Below, piece after piece: positions 62,201 to 64,000 of a DNA stretch of 64,000 bases; the first letter of the stretch is position 1, and the number at the start of each line of letters is the position of its first letter. The translations under genes were made by a program, and so were the position numbers. This DNA comes from an uncultured Clostridia bacterium. Its GTDB lineage: Bacteria > Bacillota > Clostridia > Oscillospirales > Acutalibacteraceae. Location of the stretch: NCBI GenBank assembly GCA_938034875.1, contig CALHND010000017.1, positions 62,001 to 126,000 of the forward strand. The letters are read 5' to 3'. Below the pieces are notes generated by a model. The model ran no database searches. It had not been told where the DNA came from and worked only from the letters and a program-made list of their open reading frames with translations.

Positions 62201-64000
62201 TTTTGTAGAAGTAAACAGGAGTAACCTCAATTGTATCAGTCAGCTTTGTTGTAGACTTAACATAATAGTCGAATGAATATTCGTTGCTCTCCGTATTGGT
62301 TGTCTTTGGAAGATATGTTTCACCGTCAACACACCAACCTGCAAGATAATATTCCTGATCAGTCACTGTTGTAGTAACAGTGAGCTTAACCTCATCCTTT
62401 ATATTATCTTCTGAAAGGTAAGCAATTTGCCACGATGAAGAAGATTTGGTGTCAACATCAACATCATATTTAGTCGTATCATAAGAAATGGTTGTAGTTC
62501 CTTTAGTATGCATATTATTGGCATACTGTTTATCCGTTCTGCATGAACCGTTCTTAGCATAAAGCTTTGCTCCGTTATGAACTTTTACGACCGGAGTAAC
62601 CTGATAGTTCTTAGTTCCCTCATTATAAGAAATTGATAAGGATACAAGTTCACCGCTATACCGGAACATACCGTAATAGTTACCGCCGTATTCTCTTGGT
62701 TCGGTTTTTACATTATCCTCTTCATGACCATTTGAATAACCGTTTACAGTAAAACCATTATAATTGTAGTGTAAGTCACCCGAGTTTAACCGATCGTTTG
62801 ATGAAGGAATTTTTTTAGTCACAGCAAAACGATACCAAGTATTTTCCTTAAAAAGCGATGGATTAAGGTCTGCTGTATATATTTTTTTGCCATTTCCGTC
62901 TGTTGAAGAATAAGTCTTGGCACCATCTGTCCAATCTTCTATTTTTTCACCTTCTCCCCAAGCAAGGAAATGATCCGTAGATACAGTACTCTGTGCAAAA
63001 GAAGCAGAAACCGTAATATTATCAGTCGGATAAATAGTTGCTGTAGCTGATGTCATAGAACCGTCAGCAACAGTATAGCAATCCTCAGGAGTGATTGACC
63101 AAGAAATGAAAGAATAGGAATCATTAGGAGTTGCAACAAGTGTTACCGGAGTACCTTCTGTCACAGTTATTTCACTTGAATTATCGTTTGCTTTAACGGA
63201 ACCGTTTGTTATATTGTTTGCGATTGTAACTTTACATTCCTTCGCTTTACGGAATGTTACATTTGTTACGGTAACATCCTGATCAGGCATTATAAATGTT
63301 GCGATGTTGCCACTTACGGTGGTTGCAATCGATTTATTGTCAGCACCTTCAACAGTTACCTTGTCAAGAACTTCGCCACTTGTAGGAGTTGCAGTAACAG
63401 TAACCGTTTCGCCGGCTGTAGCTGTTTTCCTATCAACAGACGCTGATACACCCTCTTCTACATTAACTTTATGAGAAAGTGCTGTTGTATACCAAAGCTT
63501 ATATTCGTTATTTCTTGTATCAAGCCAAAATGTTGCTTTTGTACTCGTATCATTACTTTTAATATAAATCAAATTTTTAACATCGGTATTTTTTATTTCA
63601 GCAAGATTAGCTTTTTGACCTTGTGCTGTCAATGCTAAAGCATCGTCGCTCGATTCATCATTACCATAGTAAAGCGCACCACCCAATGATGTACGAACAT
63701 AAAAATACTGCAATAAGTCGTTTCTTTTTTCAGACCAAGCATCAGGTGTTTGATTTGATTCATATTTATAAAGACCGTCTATTTCAGTTTCGACAAATTG
63801 GTACGAAGTATCAGTACTATCAGGTGCAATCCACTCACTATTTTTCTGTGCCTGTTTAACACGACCACCTAAGTAATATTTAACAGAATCAGTAACTGTA
63901 ACTGTAAAACTAACCTCGGTGCTTGTGACAGGCGAAAAACCCTCAGCTGATACAGTAACTGTATACTTATAAGTGCCAGCTACAGTCGGGGTTACAGTAA
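59238..64000 (-). CDS. Very large secreted-type repeat protein (N-terminus outside window)
   Basis: The frame is open through base 64000, so at least 1586 residues of the C-terminal part are present; the TTG at 63713 is internal. The first part seen is an Ig-like beta domain (VAGTYKYTVTVSAEGFSPV), then two InlB-B-type repeats (SASVDRKTATAGETVTVTAT and NNITNGSVKANDNSSEITVT), then over 1000 residues rich in Tyr, Asn, Thr and Asp. It must be exported. The C-terminus (VVINLNDIGNKTYVPQQ) has no LPxTG, dockerin or membrane anchor. The function is unknown; adhesion or matrix formation is a guess. Confidence 0.8.
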   Translation of the reverse strand, partial: TVTPTVAGTYKYTVTVSAEGFSPVTSTEVSFTVTVTDSVKYYLGGRVKQAQKNSEWIAPDSTDTSYQFVETEIDGLYKYESNQTPDAWSEKRNDLLQYFYVRTSLGGALYYGNDESSDDALALTAQGQKANLAEIKNTDVKNLIYIKSNDTSTKATFWLDTRNNEYKLWYTTALSHKVNVEEGVSASVDRKTATAGETVTVTATPTSGEVLDKVTVEGADNKSIATTVSGNIATFIMPDQDVTVTNVTFRKAKECKVTIANNITNGSVKANDNSSEITVTEGTPVTLVATPNDSYSFISWSITPEDCYTVADGSMTSATATIYPTDNITVSASFAQSTVSTDHFLAWGEGEKIEDWTDGAKTYSSTDGNGKKIYTADLNPSLFKENTWYRFAVTKKIPSSNDRLNSGDLHYNYNGFTVNGYSNGHEEDNVKTEPREYGGNYYGMFRYSGELVSLSISYNEGTKNYQVTPVVKVHNGAKLYAKNGSCRTDKQYANNMHTKGTTTISYDTTKYDVDVDTKSSSSWQIAYLSEDNIKDEVKLTVTTTVTDQEYYLAGWCVDGETYLPKTTNTESNEYSFDYYVKSTTKLTDTIEVTPVYFYKTSADTETVRFYVTGFDDTVKKDWGNTIAVYPYYSGGTGDVFSNYPGQPMLVSGGRCYVDLPITYNGGHIAGVTLNNYYYDDVHMGLVSSLGNRQTYDYNDFLKIYEQKISGSTERKSQEIIFSFKYVPSDDSGYNNFGDYSTNKGDKTSETYPKTISAEDMENVYKNGWEDLTDFYGNKVDLYNKKVDASSDAGKKNPWRVISNGYEQTYFGYYATRWAVYKPDKDTGNVTSYSLVDVISSSSLLYNKYEDILADTKTYSAGDTSLSASSDAEAYKAFTDAGADGVPVKITYEQTIERKNSIEGRPNKNENAFRNDGRWYYSEDNLNVTAHTVIEYANTLDDFSGKLGTNFFRDYYQDGEVDYTKDGYDSSKYTGLTTGTSAYFTNDEYYKKTEAKGQTGSDNTFDIIANTDHASQYIFVGWYLLSEGKYSPLTSTVENIVSVPQDNNDVYVARFIKAPSGSLTISHKLHPDTTGLGECYVSVDVLDKTGKVIHSYDETTSDITVSNAYITYNQGNKIKITLKTVPGEATTFTDFYSYSKDFIKLVNTETGVVPAVTVTNDATNNTYKAEISFDVDEYLFDKESTDHQQNIKVLNYYSLLSLGSVKYEIKYTFNTRLYGPKVYKVSDTLTADDITNYGCTKTKLSESFVMAKAPFESNFKQNITWDSNKITFGSKADGTLTADITATQVDDRNVTATFYVDSDSPTENITTIFGNRFFKDGSYISAKDTGMTADVEGLPEAYRNKNGDFSFWYVMTKDKEFVTKAYGQNFAYTGYDNYIVVAVYGVGGTHKDESTDSSINFLQYSRNHWNDTVSGKDDTGSYSLAGTEYDRLYADFNLMFNHNGYLLNKYSGNNIKVGYAMVVGSKTDGNYTVDETELKKAISENATNGGTVEHQSTSVTAKKAVSVTSSDNDDAKKNVIVNSIRIADLDNKNRITSYYGFKNSEANQSYYVQVYSYVIADNQVTLSKTPVVINLNDIGNKTYVPQQ

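Noticed and set aside
54900..64000. Apparent shift to AGA arginine codons in the right part of the window
   Set aside because: It was noticed in ilvE and neighbours but not counted rigorously; expression level or gene type could explain it, so I do not claim transfer.

Overview
The window looks like chromosomal DNA from a low-to-mid GC member of the Bacillota, class Clostridia, close to Ruminococcus and the wider Oscillospiraceae. The evidence is the gene content and order: a type III glutamine synthetase, a family 3 glycoside hydrolase with exchanged domain order, a dockerin-bearing secreted protein, small families typical of Clostridia (DUF951, DUF2344, DUF5685, DUF47), tRNA genes with encoded CCA, strong AGGAGG-type ribosome binding sites and sigma-A type promoters. 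All family names come from recognising motifs by eye; no search was run.

Layout. 1-8.1 kb: a truncated radical SAM protein with its DUF2344 partner, then rplS-rbgA-lepB-rnhB-yraN, an M19 dipeptidase, thrC and a metallophosphoesterase. 8.2-16.6 kb: protein quality control (tig, clpP, clpX) and a tightly overlapped run (DUF951, prfA, Sua5, coaE, a lytic transglycosylase, an M18 aminopeptidase), ending at tRNA-Leu(CAA). 16.8-20.6 kb is the accessory segment: an XRE/zinc-ribbon regulator, then a frameshifted DUF2075 nuclease-helicase and a degraded small ORF bracketed by two copies of an unusual hairpin-rich repeat. 20.7-37.1 kb is mostly minus-strand housekeeping: putP, glnN, a membrane protein, a Cys-tailed J-protein, DUF5685, uvrA, uvrB, a methyltransferase, an RluA enzyme, DUF47-Pit, tcdA and DUF368, with thioredoxin on the plus strand. 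37.2-42.3 kb: the GH3 enzyme, a membrane-anchored Mrr-type nuclease, tRNA-Leu(UAA), rhaD and a TrmB with an altered motif. 42.4-52.8 kb: an arginine operon argC-argJ-argB-argD-argF-carA-carB behind a repeat-rich operator-like region. Its last gene encodes a fusion of CarB with diaminopimelate epimerase. 52.8-57.4 kb: a FAD-dependent oxidoreductase, tRNA-Arg(UCU), an NTPase-CYTH fusion and ilvE. 57.4-64 kb (minus strand): a very large secreted-type repeat protein running off the window, a 48-residue peptide gene, a leucine-rich-repeat dockerin protein and an HPr-kinase-like P-loop protein.

The most noteworthy points are (1) the CarB-DapF fusion, which places a lysine/peptidoglycan enzyme under the arginine operon and lacks the usual first active-site cysteine; (2) the cassette of giant protein, short peptide, dockerin protein and HprK-like kinase at the right end; and (3) the repeat-bracketed broken helicase. 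None is proven to be a new system from sequence alone, and I mark where the argument is inference.
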